From Gigaspora rosea (taxonomy: Eukaryota > Glomeromycota > Glomeromycetes > Diversisporales > Gigasporaceae): DNA of 64,000 bases. The notes beneath the pieces are model-generated. The model saw only the letters and a list, made by a program, of their open reading frames with translations, did no database searches and was not told the DNA's origin. Each line of letters starts with the position of its first letter. Within the stretch, counting starts at the first letter, position 1. The DNA lies in contig QKWP01000680.1 in the NCBI GenBank assembly GCA_003550325.1, positions 62,001-126,000 on the forward strand, read 5' to 3'. Below, piece by piece: positions 23,442-34,770 of this stretch. The position numbers and the translations under genes were made by a program.

Positions 23442-24067
23442 ATTGTTGTAATTATTAAAAATCTGGTGACTTTGTCAGATAAGTATATATTCAAAAAAAT
23501 TCCAAATCAAATAATTTACTTTTATACTAAGTATAAAATTTATATTATATAAAGTGTTTGTATAGAAGATTAATATACAATTAAAATCTTATTTTGATTA
23601 GAGGACCTTGGAGCTCTATTTTTCTAGCAAACCTTCTAGTTGTTAACTTTACAACTAATTGATTAATTCAATTTTTAATTTGTATTACTAATAAAAAATC
23701 AGAAAAACAATTAACAAATAAAAAGACAAAATTACTTTGAAAAGTAGCATATATTTAGAGAATAGAAGCACAAGTATAAGGTCACGTGTAAAGTAACAAA
23801 AAGAATATATAAACAATGTGAATATGACAATTTTTAAGTAAAAAAACTATAAGCAGAATTTGTAAAATTCTACTATAACATCGATATACACCTCTTTAGA
23901 TAAAAATAATAAATTATATAAAAAGATATTCATTAGCATTAGTACCATATAGTGCTGCCTATAAGACCTCTGGTCTTATTTAAGCAACCCTCTTAACTGA
24001 CTTGGGAGTACTATTAAGGAGGGAATACTATATAAGAATAAAATACTATAATTAGCAGTAAATTTAG
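23442..24067. other. Unassigned AT-rich spacer
   Basis: No gene or clear repeat. Around 23950-24020 and 24230-24330 the words AAGACCT and GGTACTAT recur in inverted order, which may be the ends of a further element interrupted by the one at 24071. Confidence 0.35.
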
Positions 24068-24070
24068 TAA

Positions 24071-24228
24071 GGGTAGTGACAGATATTACGTAATATTTTA
24101 GGGGGAGGGTTTCTAAAATCTTACATTATATATAGAAGTTCATAATAGCCAATCAAATTTCTCTTATGTAGGGGGGAGGGGGATAGGGGGTATAGTAAAA
24201 TTATATTATGTAATATATGTCACCACCC
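24071..24228. mobile_element. Harbinger-like small element
   Basis: TAA on both sides (24068-24070 and 24229-24231). Ends GGGTAGTGACAGATATTACG and ATATATGTCACCACCC. Contains AGCCAATCAAATTT and GGGGGGAGGGGGATAGGGGG, as in larger relatives. Confidence 0.8.
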
Positions 24229-24377
24229 TAATAAGACCTATGGTATACTATTCAAAAACATTGACATTTATAGTTGAATAGTATCCTGGTGCTATATGAG
24301 AAGGTCTTTATTAGAGGGTACTATAGATAGCACAATATGGTAGTTGTAAATACTATGTAGTATATATATAGGAAGTA

Positions 24378-24440
24378 TGCATAGCAAAATTTTGGCATGC
24401 CATATGGCATGCTATTAGCCAAAATTTAAGCTATGCCATA
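24378..24440. repeat. Short palindrome with GGCATGCC words
   Basis: GCATAGCAAAATTTTGGCAT pairs with ATTAGCCAAAATTTAAGCTA around CCATATGG. Further GGCATGCC words lie near 24600-24645. Confidence 0.6.
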
Positions 24441-24704
24441 TTATAGACATGCTCGCCATAATACAATTCAACTATTTTTCAAAAATTTTTGAACATTTGC
24501 TTCAAAATTTCTTTTATGATTTATATTGTTGGATTTTTTACTTGGAATATTTCAGAATGTCCAAATATCAATTTAACCAGAACAAAGTATATCATATAAG
24601 AGGCATGCCTATAGGCTATTTTAGTTTTGGGCATGCCCTATTGGGGTGTTCGGTCAACTATATAAATCAAAACTATATGTATTATCATATAAAAATTAAT
24701 TATT

Positions 24705-25195
24705 AAAGATTTTTTTGATCAGAATAGTGATCGATAGTAACTGGAATTATTTAACACTTTTTATATATGATTTAATAGTAAAGAGTGACTTGTGTATATT
24801 TAGATATTTAGAGTGAATAGCTTTATTTTTCTTAATTATTTTAGTATAAATTGATTCTTAAATACTTTCATAACAAAGTGACATTAAAACTTTTTTAATA
24901 TTAATATTTAAATATCATACTGACTCTTTACAAAAATTCTGGTTTATGTTGTAACTATTCTATGAAAGATATTTTTATTGTGGGCAAAAAATTTAATGCT
25001 AGAATATAATATGTTTATTAATGTAACTTTGTTATAAAGATGTTTAAGAATTAATTGATATTAAAATAATTGAAAAAAGTAAAGCTATTCACTCTAGGTA
25101 TCTAAAAACATACAAGTTGTTTCTTACTATTAAATTATATATAAAAAGTGATAAATATGCTAGCTACTATTTTGATCACTATCCTGATCATTAAA
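24705..25195. repeat. Foldback element with arms of about 200 bp
   Basis: Left arm words GATCAGAATAGTGATC, CACTTTTTATATATGATTTA and AGAGTGAATAGCTTTA have reverse-complement partners in the right arm ending GATCACTATCCTGATC. No ORF. Confidence 0.75.
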
Positions 25196-25269
25196 TTTAA
25201 ACCATTATAGCACATTTGTGAACTATCTCAAAATTTGAAAAATTTGACTACTAATATTTAAATAGAGTT

Positions 25270-25597
25270 TTACTAAAACGCACATATGGTGTTTTACACC
25301 ATATTACACCAAACTGTTAGAATAGCCAATCAAAATTTAAGATCAGGTATAACAAAAAATTTCATTTTTTTGTTTATTTTTTTTAAAAAAACATTTATAT
25401 CTCAAAATTTTGCTTATGAAACCACTTTTGGGGCTTTAATAAAAAAAATTTCTTGCTAAGTTTTGTATATACTAATACTCTAATAAAATCTCAGGCCTTA
25501 CCCTAACCCTAAAGTAATTAAAATTTATTTTTTGGTTTGTAAAAATTTATTTTTTTGTTTTTGTTACATAGATTTGCAAATCTAATTTATACTGTAA
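25270..25597 (+). mobile_element. Core-family small element, copy 8, right end missing
   Basis: Same end type as copy 1 (GGTGTTTTACACCAT) and the same core (CCAATCAAAATTTAAGATCA, ACCCTAACCCTAAA). Its right inverted end is absent where the Harbinger-like element starts at 25598. Confidence 0.7.
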
Positions 25598-25734
25598 GGG
25601 AGCTGACTTTTATCACCTGATTTTTGGGTGGGTGTGTGGGGTAGCCAAAGTATCAGGTGTAATTCTGGCTGGAATTGCCAAAATCCAGCCAAAATTATAA
25701 AAAATTTTTTAATTAAATTTTAAATTTATATGTA

Positions 25735-26046
25735 AATTTAATTTAAATAACTTTTGATCTACTGGACCAATTTGGATGATTTAACTACCAAAATGATCCT
25801 TTCAAAGAGAGGATTCTAGCAAGCCTAAAATCATCAAAATCCAATCACTAGATCATAAGATCGATATTGATTTGTATTATTATAAATATTATATAATAAA
25901 TACTATATAATATTATATAAATCTAGATTGATTTTAGGATCCTTTGATAGGATTTTGGTAATTTTGGACTTGCTAGAATCCTCTCTTTGAGAGATCATTT
26001 TGGTAGTTAAATCATTTAAAATGGTCTAGTAGATCAAAAGTTATAT
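25735..26046. repeat. Foldback of the CTTTTGATCCACTGGTCC family
   Basis: CTTTTGATCTACTGGACCAA at the left and the matching GGTCTAGTAGATCAAAAG at the right. AT-rich centre near 25905. Confidence 0.8.
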
Positions 26047-26067
26047 AATATTAATTTTTTTATTAAT

Positions 26068-26925
26068 TGATAATCCATCTGTCAACCTGAGAATGGCGAA
26101 ATGTGGCGTTCTTCCATATAAATTTTTTTACTTACTAAGTTAACGATACATGTCCACTAATTGAAAGTTGTAGAGCTCGTCGAGACGCATCTAACAGTGG
26201 TTAGTTCATCCAAATCGGCCCAATGGATGGCGAGATATCATCAAAAAACGATTGGCCGACTATATAAAATTCTGTGACACAGATTACATATGAAAATCAC
26301 TATAGGCGAAATGTGGCGTACCTCCAACTAAATGTTCTTTTCTTACTAAGTTAACGGCACATGTCCACTAATTGAAAGTTGTAGAGCTCGTCGAGACGCA
26401 TCTAACGGCGGTTAGATCATCCAAATCGGCCCAGTGGATGGCGAGATATCATCGAAAAACGATTGGACGACTATATAAAATCTCTATATAAACAATGTTT
26501 GTTTACATAGAGATTTTATATAGTCAGCCAATCGTTTTTCGACGATATCTTGCCATCCACTGGGCCGATTTGGATGATCTAACCACCGTTAGATGCATCT
26601 CGACGAGCTCTAAAACTTTCAATTAGTGGACATGTGCCGTTAACTTAGTAAGAAAAGAACATTTAGTTGGAGGTACGCCACATTTCGCCTATAGTGATTT
26701 TCATATGTAATCTGTGTCACAGAATTTTATATAGTCGGCCAATCGTTTTTTGATGATATCTCGCCATCCATTGGGCCGATTTGGATGAACTAACCACTGT
26801 TAGATGCGTCTCGACGAGCTCTACAACTTTCAATTAGTGGATATGTATCATTAACTTAGTAAAAAAAATTATATGGAAGAACGCTACATTTTGCCATTCT
26901 CCAGTTGACAGATGGATTATCAATT
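26068..26925. repeat. 858 bp palindrome with duplicated arms
   Basis: Centre near 26498. Each arm has two direct copies of a segment of about 230 bp containing AAAGTTGTAGAGCTCGTCGA, ATCCAAATCGGCCCA and GGATGGCGAGATATCATC. Arms pair almost perfectly. Outer ends ATTGATAATCCATCTGTCAA and TTGACAGATGGATTATCAAT. GC content is well above the surroundings. Confidence 0.9.
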
Positions 26926-27039
26926 AATTAATATATAAATTTTTTGCGCAATTTGATTGGCTAATAAAGTGATAGGTGTGGGTGGGTGGGGGTAGCCCCT
27001 TAAGAGATGGAAATCATCTGATTTATGGCAGCTCCCTAA

Positions 27040-28164
27040 TAAATAATGATCGACTTTATCAGTTTGTTGTTGTAAATTGTAACTTATACAAGTTTTAATA
27101 AAATAATTAAATTCGCTTTTCTTATGACTATTATTAGTTGAGCTGTATCTCACAGTCACTACCAAATTGTTATACTCATACCATCTCTAAACTGGTTTAG
27201 TGAAACTGGGTTTAAAATAATGAAACTTCATATGTTTAATAAATAGAACTTGATTGTGTATAGAGATTTTTATGTGATTTGCTTTTATGAAAAAGGCAAA
27301 ATGGCTAAATATATATGAAGATACTAATAGCCATATCAGTTTATTAATAAAACTATAACTAAAAATAATAATCTATAAGAAATGTAAAGACTAATACAGT
27401 AGTTACATGATCAAATATTGTTAATCACTAATGATTATAATTGATTGTAATTGAGTTTATATGTATATAAAGACACAGTATCAGTTTATTTAATAAATCA
27501 GTATATGAAAATATGATTCTTTATTAGAATAAATGAGTTATTTATTAGACAACTTATTTTAGCAGATAACTTAGGGGCATGCCATTTATTACATAATATT
27601 TTTTACTTAGTAGCCACCCCTATCCATGTATGGTGTAATTACTTAATCTAATTCTAATTGATTAATATAATATATAGATGTGATCACTATCTCTAACCAT
27701 GTATCTATGACAAAAATTATGTAATAAATGGCATGCTCCTTACCACTAGTTTAGTAGACAACTAATTTGGCTCAGGGTGAGACTTGATGTATTTATACAT
27801 TTTTATTATATAGTTCATAATCAAATATATTTATAATATCCACTAGATATCGATAATTTCTCATATCTATGTGATATATAAGATCATTAATATCGGTATG
27901 ATCCATGTGATCAAAAGGATTTTTATAATCAATGTGATCTACACAATTTTTTGGCTTTTGTGTTTACATGTTCAAATATCTCATGACATATTTGACCAAT
28001 AATTTTTTATGATGAATTCTAAGGCTAACATCACTGTGTTTCAGCATGATTCAACAAAGAGACACTTCTTTTGTTGAAAAAACATGCCACTTGATTACAA
28101 AAAAGGAAATGTTACATAGTATTGCTAGAGTAAAGTATTAATAAAATATTGTAATCGATTGTTA
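27040..28164. other. Unassigned AT-rich spacer
   Basis: No gene recognised. It includes the Harbinger-like element at 27574-27739. Confidence 0.35.
27574..27739. mobile_element. Harbinger-like small element
   Basis: TTA flanks both ends (27571-27573 and 27740-27742). Ends GGGGCATGCCATTTATTACA and TGTAATAAATGGCATGCTCC. Confidence 0.8.
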
Positions 28165-28665
28165 TTTTAAGTTTGCTTAGACCTGAAAAATTCTGGTTTT
28201 ACAGTACTATACTGTATAAATATTTGTGTAATATTAATTCTGGAATGGGTCTTCTAAAGCTGTGTTCATCACATGACATAGAGCCAATAGAATTGTTTAT
28301 TTTGATTGACACGAATCAGTACGAAGAGACAAAAACAGCGAAAAAAAGCGAAAGTTACAAAATATGCATTAATAAAAATGTTGAAGGACAAGTTTACTAT
28401 ATATCATGCCCTAACTCTAACCCTAAACTAACCCTTACTCTAACTTTAATTACTATAATTTACTATGAAAGATACCTCTTTTGATCGGTATCCCTTTTGA
28501 TTTGTACCAGGTATATTTCAAGACTATTTGTTATTTGTTGTAGTGTTTTGTAAGAGACCTGAGTACAAATTAATGGCCGATTTACTAATAATGATTTTTT
28601 TTACTTATGTGCTAATATTATGCTCCACACAACATACCTCCATACCAGGGACATGGAAAAATTCA
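28165..28665. repeat. Dispersed element related to 44.3-44.7 kb
   Basis: 28480-28660 is the reverse complement of 44500-44680 with modest divergence (TGATTTGTACC, TATTTCAAGACTATTTGTTA, GAGACCTGAGTACAAAT). The left part has AGCGAAAAAAAGCGAAA and CCCTAACTCTAACCCTAAAC, which also match that locus in reverse. The open frame here has no recognisable domain. Confidence 0.6.
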
Positions 28666-29119
28666 TATATATATAGATATGAATAAAATAGAATTTTTAG
28701 TTCAAAATAGTATAAAATGGAATTTTTGATAGTAACAAATTTTTGGGCAAAATTAAGAGCAGTATATGTTTAATTTAGACCAGATAATATAATTAGGAAT
28801 GTTAGAAAGTTTCAGAAGAGTTCAGAAGATATCAAGAAATATGAAATATGGGTGAGTTAGTCAGGAGGTTGCGAGTTATAAAGAGTGAGCTCTTTATCTA
28901 GAAAATGTGCACTTATAGAGTAATCTAATTATAATGCATGATCATAATTACTCTAAATGCAATATATTTTATTGTAAAAAAAAAGGAGATGCGGAGAATT
29001 AACTATATAGATAAAATAGAAGTAAATTTTTATATTGCTATAAAAAGGATTTTTTTACTATATCGAAATAAATTTTTTACAAATCAAACTGATATTTTTA
29101 TGTATCTCTGCTCAACACA

Positions 29120-29215
29120 ATATACCCTATACCATACAAGGTACCCGGGGGTACAAATCAAAGTTTTTACCACATGAAATTAAATTATACCTGGGTACCT
29201 TATATGGTAAATTAT
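29120..29215. repeat. GGTACCCGGG palindromic block
   Basis: CATACAAGGTACCCGGGGGT pairs with ATACCTGGGTACCTTATATG. The block as a whole is the reverse complement of 44075-44165 with few differences. Confidence 0.75.
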
Positions 29216-29253
29216 GGTAAACCAAAATTTATATACTTTTTTGATATTATATA

Positions 29254-29605
29254 GGAACCGTATAAAAATTTTGCAGACATGTGATTTCAAACCAATCATG
29301 GCACAGGATCAGATATAATATAAAAATGAAACAAAATAGCTGGCTTTTTTAAAAATCATCTATAACACAAAATTTGGCTTACACAACCACTTTTTGTATC
29401 TTAACAAAAAATTTTTTTTGCAAAGTTTTGCTATATATAAGGCTCTTGCTAATATCATTTGAACACTCACCCTTATCTAATATCAAAGGTTAACTTTTTA
29501 ATCAAAAAATGCAAGAAACGTCGCAATTTTTTTTGGCTAGTAGAATTTTAGCACATATTATCATGTGTCTGCAAAATTTTATGTGGTTCTTATATATGAT
29601 TTTTG
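29254..29605 (+). mobile_element. Core-family small element, copy 9
   Basis: Ends GGAACCGTATAAAAATTTTG and CAAAATTTTATGTGGTTC, a further end type (GCAGACATGTGA). Core: AACCAATCATGGCACAGGAT, AAATCATCTATAACACAAAA, AACCACTTTTTGTATC, TTTTGCAAAGTTTTGCTATA and CACTCACCC. Confidence 0.7.
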
Positions 29606-30360
29606 AAAAAACTTAATCTGAACTGGGGTCTACGATTAATCCGTAGACCCCTAGTTTATATATATATAACGATTTGCATAATTTTTTTGTTTTGATGCTT
29701 TATCGTCACTTGGTTTTTAGTATTGTCTAGGGGTTAGTAAAATTACAGGGGCCAACTTATTATAAACATATAGCTAATAAAATGTTGCATAATTATTTGT
29801 ATAACAATCATATAAATATATAATAAAAATATTCATGATACTATACCAAAGAATATTCAGTTGTATTAATTGACCACTGATTTAAAACAGGCTATTGTCA
29901 CCTTCTATTTCTGCCACCTGGTAGGTTTGTTAGGAATTGAGCACACATTGGTATTCACAGAAACTAAATATCATTCTTAAATAATGAAAGTTGTCAAATT
30001 TTGAATTTATTAACCTATATGCATTCATTTTAAACATTCTGTTATAATAGATCACAAGCTATTTTTTATATGAACATAAGACTGTTGTAAGCTCTAATCT
30101 CTCATTCTAGAAAGAGCAATTTTAACAATTATAATTTTTCAAATCCAAATTGACAAGTATGAAATATATATCTTTCAATATTACGCTGTTTAGTACTCAA
30201 AGACATGAATTCGATGAGCTCTAGAAGAAAGAATTTTTACAATGATCGCAAAAATAATAATGACACAAGATGTGAGGGTATAGGCCACTAGTTAAGTTAA
30301 TTAACATTGCAAGATCCTGTATGATTTTATATTTAATTTTACTAATTATATATATTTTCT
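29606..30360. other. Unassigned AT-rich spacer
   Basis: Contains one compact palindrome at 29618-29655 (AACTGGGGTCTACG / CGTAGACCCCTAGTT). No gene recognised. Confidence 0.4.
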
Positions 30361-30617
30361 TATATGGGGGTGAGTCAGTAGAAAAGTGACAAATCATTTT
30401 TAGTAAAATTTTTTTAATTTTTAAACTAAAATAACTTGACAAATATTTAATCAAATTTGCTAAAAATTTTTTTATTTTAATCTTGAAATTATATAGAATT
30501 AAAATAAAAAATAATTTATTAAATTTATTAAGATATTTTTAAGATATTTAAGCTTAAAGTTGAGAAAACTTTTACTTAGAAAAAATTTGACCCTTTTCTA
30601 CTGACTCACCTCTATAT
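30361..30617. repeat. Foldback element, GGGGGTGAGTCAGTAG variant
   Basis: Same layout as 870-1120. TATATGGGGGTGAGTCAGTA pairs with TACTGACTCACCTCTATATG; the interior AT palindrome is near 30490. Confidence 0.75.
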
Positions 30618-30654
30618 GACATTTTTATTTATTTGATAACCGAAATCCAAGTTG

Positions 30655-30923
30655 TAGGGGTCAATATCGTCCACACGATAATCCTGGTCAGAGAGATTAT
30701 TTTCTACATCACCGTATTTATTATTACAAAGAAAACTTTGATGATTGGGACCCTCATGCAATACCAAGAAATCATGAAAAAAAAGGCTGAAACATGATAA
30801 GTCTAGAGATAGAAAGTGAAATTATCACGACAGAAATATTTCAATATCTTGCGAACGTCAACTAAACCGTATTGGCTTATCATCACGAGATTGTACAAAC
30901 CCATATATTTACAATATATGCAT
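30655..30923 (+). pseudogene. Decayed host gene, 5' piece
   Basis: After a possible acceptor (TTGTAG at 30652-30657) the sequence reads GQYRPHDNPGQRDYFLHHRI, then YYYKENFDDWDP. Further on, in another frame after a run of A's, come SRDRK, NYHDRNISISCERQLNRI and GLSSRDCTNPYIYN. The protein is rich in R, S, D and Y. The final frame runs straight on into 34267 once the hAT insertion is taken out. One stop and one frame change make it a probable pseudogene. I do not recognise the gene; an RS-rich protein is possible. Confidence 0.4.
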
Positions 30924-33900
30924 TAGGGGTCTTAATGGGTCAGGTTGGGTCAGGTTTGGGTCTGACTCGGGTCAGACCCACTTGGGTCAAAACCTGACCT
31001 GGGTCTGGCCCGCCTCATGTCAGACCCAACCCAATCCAACCCAGTTGAACCTGGGTTAATGATGGGTAACGCAACAATTGCTTATTATATTACTACCTAA
31101 AGCCTATCTAAGGCCGTATGAAGTTTGTACTTTGTACATTCTATTCTAACTTACATATTTGTCAGGTGTCATTAGTGGCCAGAGAAAGAGATCCAGGTGT
31201 ATTTCTAAAATAAATGAAAGTTTAAAAATTTTATTTGTGTATCAAAATTTTGAAATCGAAAAAAGAAATGTGCGTGCTTAAAGACTCCCATTTGACAAGA
31301 TAAGTAAAAATTTATTACTAGGAAAATGGAAACCATTCAAAGTCCGAAGGATCAAATATAAGTTTTAAATTATAGTATATACCTTATTTTTATTATATAA
31401 TTGTTTAATATTAGTATAAATTTGTATAAATACTTAGGTATACCTGTTAATTATATCGATACATAGAATTGTTATTGTCTATTGAAAAATATATATTATT
31501 TTTAGATGTATTAAAATTTTAAGTTATAGGATATCTATAGCTAGTATGAAATTTTGAATTTTAGATAATGCATCTTGTGCGCCCGGAAACTGAGAGATGT
31601 CGAAAAAGATTTTTTTATCTTCATAATCAGGATTAATCGACAAAATATCTAGACCCCAGAGTGACGAAAAAGCATATTACTTAAAACTTGATTGTTGGTT
31701 TGTATTTTTTGTACAGAGTTAGCATGACAAGAATTCATTACATCTTTAATAGCTCTTTCTACCATATAAGAATCAAATTCTTTAATATGTTTTGCATAAT
31801 TATAATTAAACAAAGGCTAAAGATTTTCTTCTTAAACCTTAAAAATTGTATGACAATAATGCCTTATATATTACCCTGGTTTGCAATTGTTGGTACAGTA
31901 TGTGAGAATTTTCTTTTGTAGTACCTATTGTGTATTGAAAATCAGAAAAATTCTTGCATCTAAATAGTATAATTTATGCTTTTTACCAATTAGTTATATT
32001 ATTTTTAGTGTGCAGGTAAGAACACCAAGAACACTAACTAAAACGCTTTTGGTCGATTTAAAATATAAGAACAAAAATAATAAAGAAATTCTATTCCACT
32101 TTTCTGGTAAATGAGACTCATATTCCATTTGTTAATTGAAATGTACATGTATGTACATAAATTTTGATTTTTTTTTGTTCTTTTAAATGTTACGCCTGAT
32201 CTAACCGCGTCTTTTTCACGTGAATATAAATCAATTAAAAAATTGCTATATAATTTTTTTTTGATCGAATTATCCAATTCTTTTTAATAATTTGATACCT
32301 GATCGAGATCATTTTTTTTTAATAATTCGATACCTGATCGAGATCATCAATTTTTTATGTTACGCCTGATCTAGCCAATAAACGTTAGTCATAAAAAATT
32401 CGATTGTTTTTTTGATTGTTTTGTTTTTATCTTTTACATTACACCTGATCTAGCCAATCAGGATTCAGAATTTGCTAACACACGGACATCGGGTGTACTA
32501 TTGCTCTACCTGTGAGTGTCCTTCAGACAATTATGTAGATCAACAAACTATTTAATAATAATAAAACGATATTAGAAGCAGTATCGATTAATTATAAAAT
32601 AATTTATAATAATGAAGGCCATATAAATAAGTGTATTTGAATTTTAATTAAAAAATAAATAAGATTTGATTTGTACATCACTTATTTGATAATAAATACG
32701 TCTTCTTGTTTTTATCAAAATAAGATTTATAAATTTTTTATAACGAATTTTTTATAATGAATTTTTTATAATGAATTTTTTATAACGAATTTCACGAGTC
32801 ACGAAGTCATATCCTTGCTCAATAAACGTATAAAAAAAAGATGATAAAATGATAAAAGCATTATTTTTATAAATATCAATGAAAAAATATGATTATTAAT
32901 AAGTAATTATTCTGTGGCTCATGATCTGCATTATGAATTGACGATTGAGAAAACTGAAGAATTGAAGTAAATTCAGAAATAACTTGAAACAATAATAGTA
33001 TAGGATAATCCTTTTATTATGCAGCGTTCAATTTGCGCTTTTCTTATTGTATTCTGTACCGTGTAAGTATGTAATAGAAAAATAAAATTAGTGCTTACTA
33101 TACAAGTATGCATTCATATATATAATATAATAATTGTTATACAAAAAAACTAAAAGCTAGTATAAGTTTAAAGTGTAACTGATTTATATCGACCTTTTAA
33201 ATAAATATGATAAACGAAATATTAAAATTGTCCATAGCGTTTGTATCAATAATAAAGTCAATCCATCCCGATTAGTTATATATTTTCATACAATACTATA
33301 TATATGTTTATAACAAAAATTGTTAATAACGTAGCATTTTTATAAATATTAAATTGCATTAGGAAAACAATTTAAAGAAATTTGGCCAGAAAAATACGAT
33401 GCTTATATGAGTTTAGATTTTAATAAGTAAGTGATGCAGTAATTTTAAGGATATTTAATTTATAATATAAATTTCCCCTGAATTATATAATACATTACTT
33501 CAACAAGCGACCTTCAAGATTAGAACGTGATGGATATGATAAAGAAGTATACTTTAGCAATACATTAGTCTGATATTCAAATCTGATGGCACAGTCGGTG
33601 GTTTATTTTGTATAGCACAAGAAACTACTCAAAAAGTTTTAACTACTCGAAAACTAAAATTACTTGGTCATCTTACATCTAGTTAGTACTTATAATTTTA
33701 ATTACTTGTTGATTATAGTTGATAATCGTTACGAGAATTATATTTATGGAATATATTTATTGTGTTCTTATTTAAAATACATTAAATTTATAATATAAAC
33801 AAGTTTTACACCAGTGATGCTAGTATATAAATAATACGCAAATTAAAATATTTATTATAATTGTATTTTATCCTATATTATTCTATATCATATTTTAAGT

Positions 33901-34258
33901 TAACTGGATAACTCAATAATTTATTTATCAATTTTATAATTCGGGTATCCAGATAGCCTAACAGTTAACCGGTTATTGTACTCTAGGGTATGACCACTAA
34001 TCTTTGATTGCTGCATACATACTTTAAAATGATGCAGATCTGATCACTAGATTATGAGAATTTTGCCTGTAAAAATTGTACATACCTACAAAGTTCTTTT
34101 TATTATATTAATACTTTTTTATACTAAATTAATTAATTATTTATTTTTGTAATGAAATGGTTGCATGCGTCACTCATCATTAACCCGAGTCTGACCTGGA
34201 TCTGACCCAACCCGGGTTTTTTCTGACCCGGGTCTGACATGACCTAGCTAAGACCCTA
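30924..34258. mobile_element. hAT-like element, 3.3 kb, exact 8 bp duplication
   Basis: ATATGCAT flanks both ends (30916-30923 and 34259-34266). Inverted ends TAGGGGTCTTAATGGGTC and TAGCTAAGACCCTA. TIRs extend about 150 bp through quasi-repeats GGGTCAGGTTGGGTCAGG and GGGTCTGAC to the block GGGTTAATGATGGGTAACGC. No transposase was found inside, so it is non-autonomous. It carries a fragment of a histidine-kinase-like gene at 33356-33690. Two near-copies of GATACCTGATCGAGATCAT lie at 32291-32345. Confidence 0.85.
33356..33690 (+). pseudogene. Captured fragment of a PAS-type sensor histidine kinase gene
   Basis: The first piece reads ALGKQFKEIWPEKYDAYMSL, then DFNK, followed by GTAAGT at 33427. 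The second piece reads YFNKRPSRLERDGYDKEVYF, then a stop and a frame change, then FKSDGTVGGLFCIAQETTQK and VLTTRKLKLLGHLTS. These are the hallmarks of the PAS-like input region of fungal and bacterial hybrid histidine kinases (LGKPFREIWPE; R.GY.EE.YF; G.VGG..C...ETT..VL..RRL..L). The kinase core (H, N, G boxes) is absent. It lies wholly inside the hAT element, which suggests gene-fragment capture. Confidence 0.75.
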
Positions 34259-34266
34259 ATATGCAT

Positions 34267-34500
34267 ATTTGATTATCAAGAATTAGAAACACGACCAAAG
34301 TTTTCTTTTGGGTTTAATAATAAAGACATAAAGAAAGATGAATTTCCAGGTATAGAAACTACATACGGTAATAGGTGTAATAGAAATAGAACAACTTCCC
34401 TTTCTCCTAGATCTTCAATAACAAGTTCTTTATTTTTTACACGTCGAACAAGATTGCCAGTACTAAATTAGATATCATAAAATTAGAAGAACCAGCAAGT
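34267..34500 (+). pseudogene. Decayed host gene, piece after the hAT insertion
   Basis: Continues the frame of the 5' piece: FDYQELETRPKFSFGFNNKD, then IKKDEFPGIETTYGNRCNRN and TTSLSPRSSITSS. A change of frame near a T run is followed by KIASTKLDIIKLEEPASLSP, then AATAAG and a possible donor GTTATA. Unrecognised; likely the same RS-rich host gene. Confidence 0.4.
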
Positions 34501-34770
34501 TTATCACCAACAATAAGGTTATATATGATTATGTTTTTGCTTTTAGTTTAGATTTATTTAAAAAAATGCTTATGAATAAGATTTTAATAATTAGGTTCTG
34601 CTTGAACTTTAATTTAATTGTTTGATATTTTGCATTANACCAACAATAAGGTTATATATGATTATGTTTTTGCTTTTAGTTTAGATTTATTTAAAAAAAT
34701 GCTTATGAATAAGATTTTAATAATTAGGTTCTGCTTGAACTTTAATTTAATTGTTTGATATTTTGCATTA
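34492..34770. other. Probable assembly join: one N between identical copies
   Basis: 34637 is N. The sequence from ACCAACAATAAGG to TTTTGCATTA before it is repeated base for base directly after it. This pattern is typical of a scaffold gap filled or joined without collapsing the overlap. Confidence 0.8.

Larger units (their letters stand above)
25598..27036. mobile_element. Harbinger-like element with two palindromic blocks
   Basis: TAA flanks both ends (25595-25597 and 27037-27039). Inverted ends GGGAGCTGACTTTTATCACC and AATCATCTGATTTATGGCAG, with final GCTCCC. Subterminal GGGTGGGTGTGTGGGGTAGC and its inverted counterpart GGGTGGGTGGGGGTAGCCCC. The interior consists of a foldback (25735-26046) and a larger palindrome (26068-26925). 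No transposase. Confidence 0.8.

Noticed and set aside
24449-24706. 85-codon open frame
   Set aside because: Runs into a foldback arm, has AT-driven composition and no recognisable domain.
28173-28484. 103-codon open frame
   Set aside because: Overlaps a dispersed repeat shared with 44.3 kb, and its end is made of telomere-like CCCTAA repeats.
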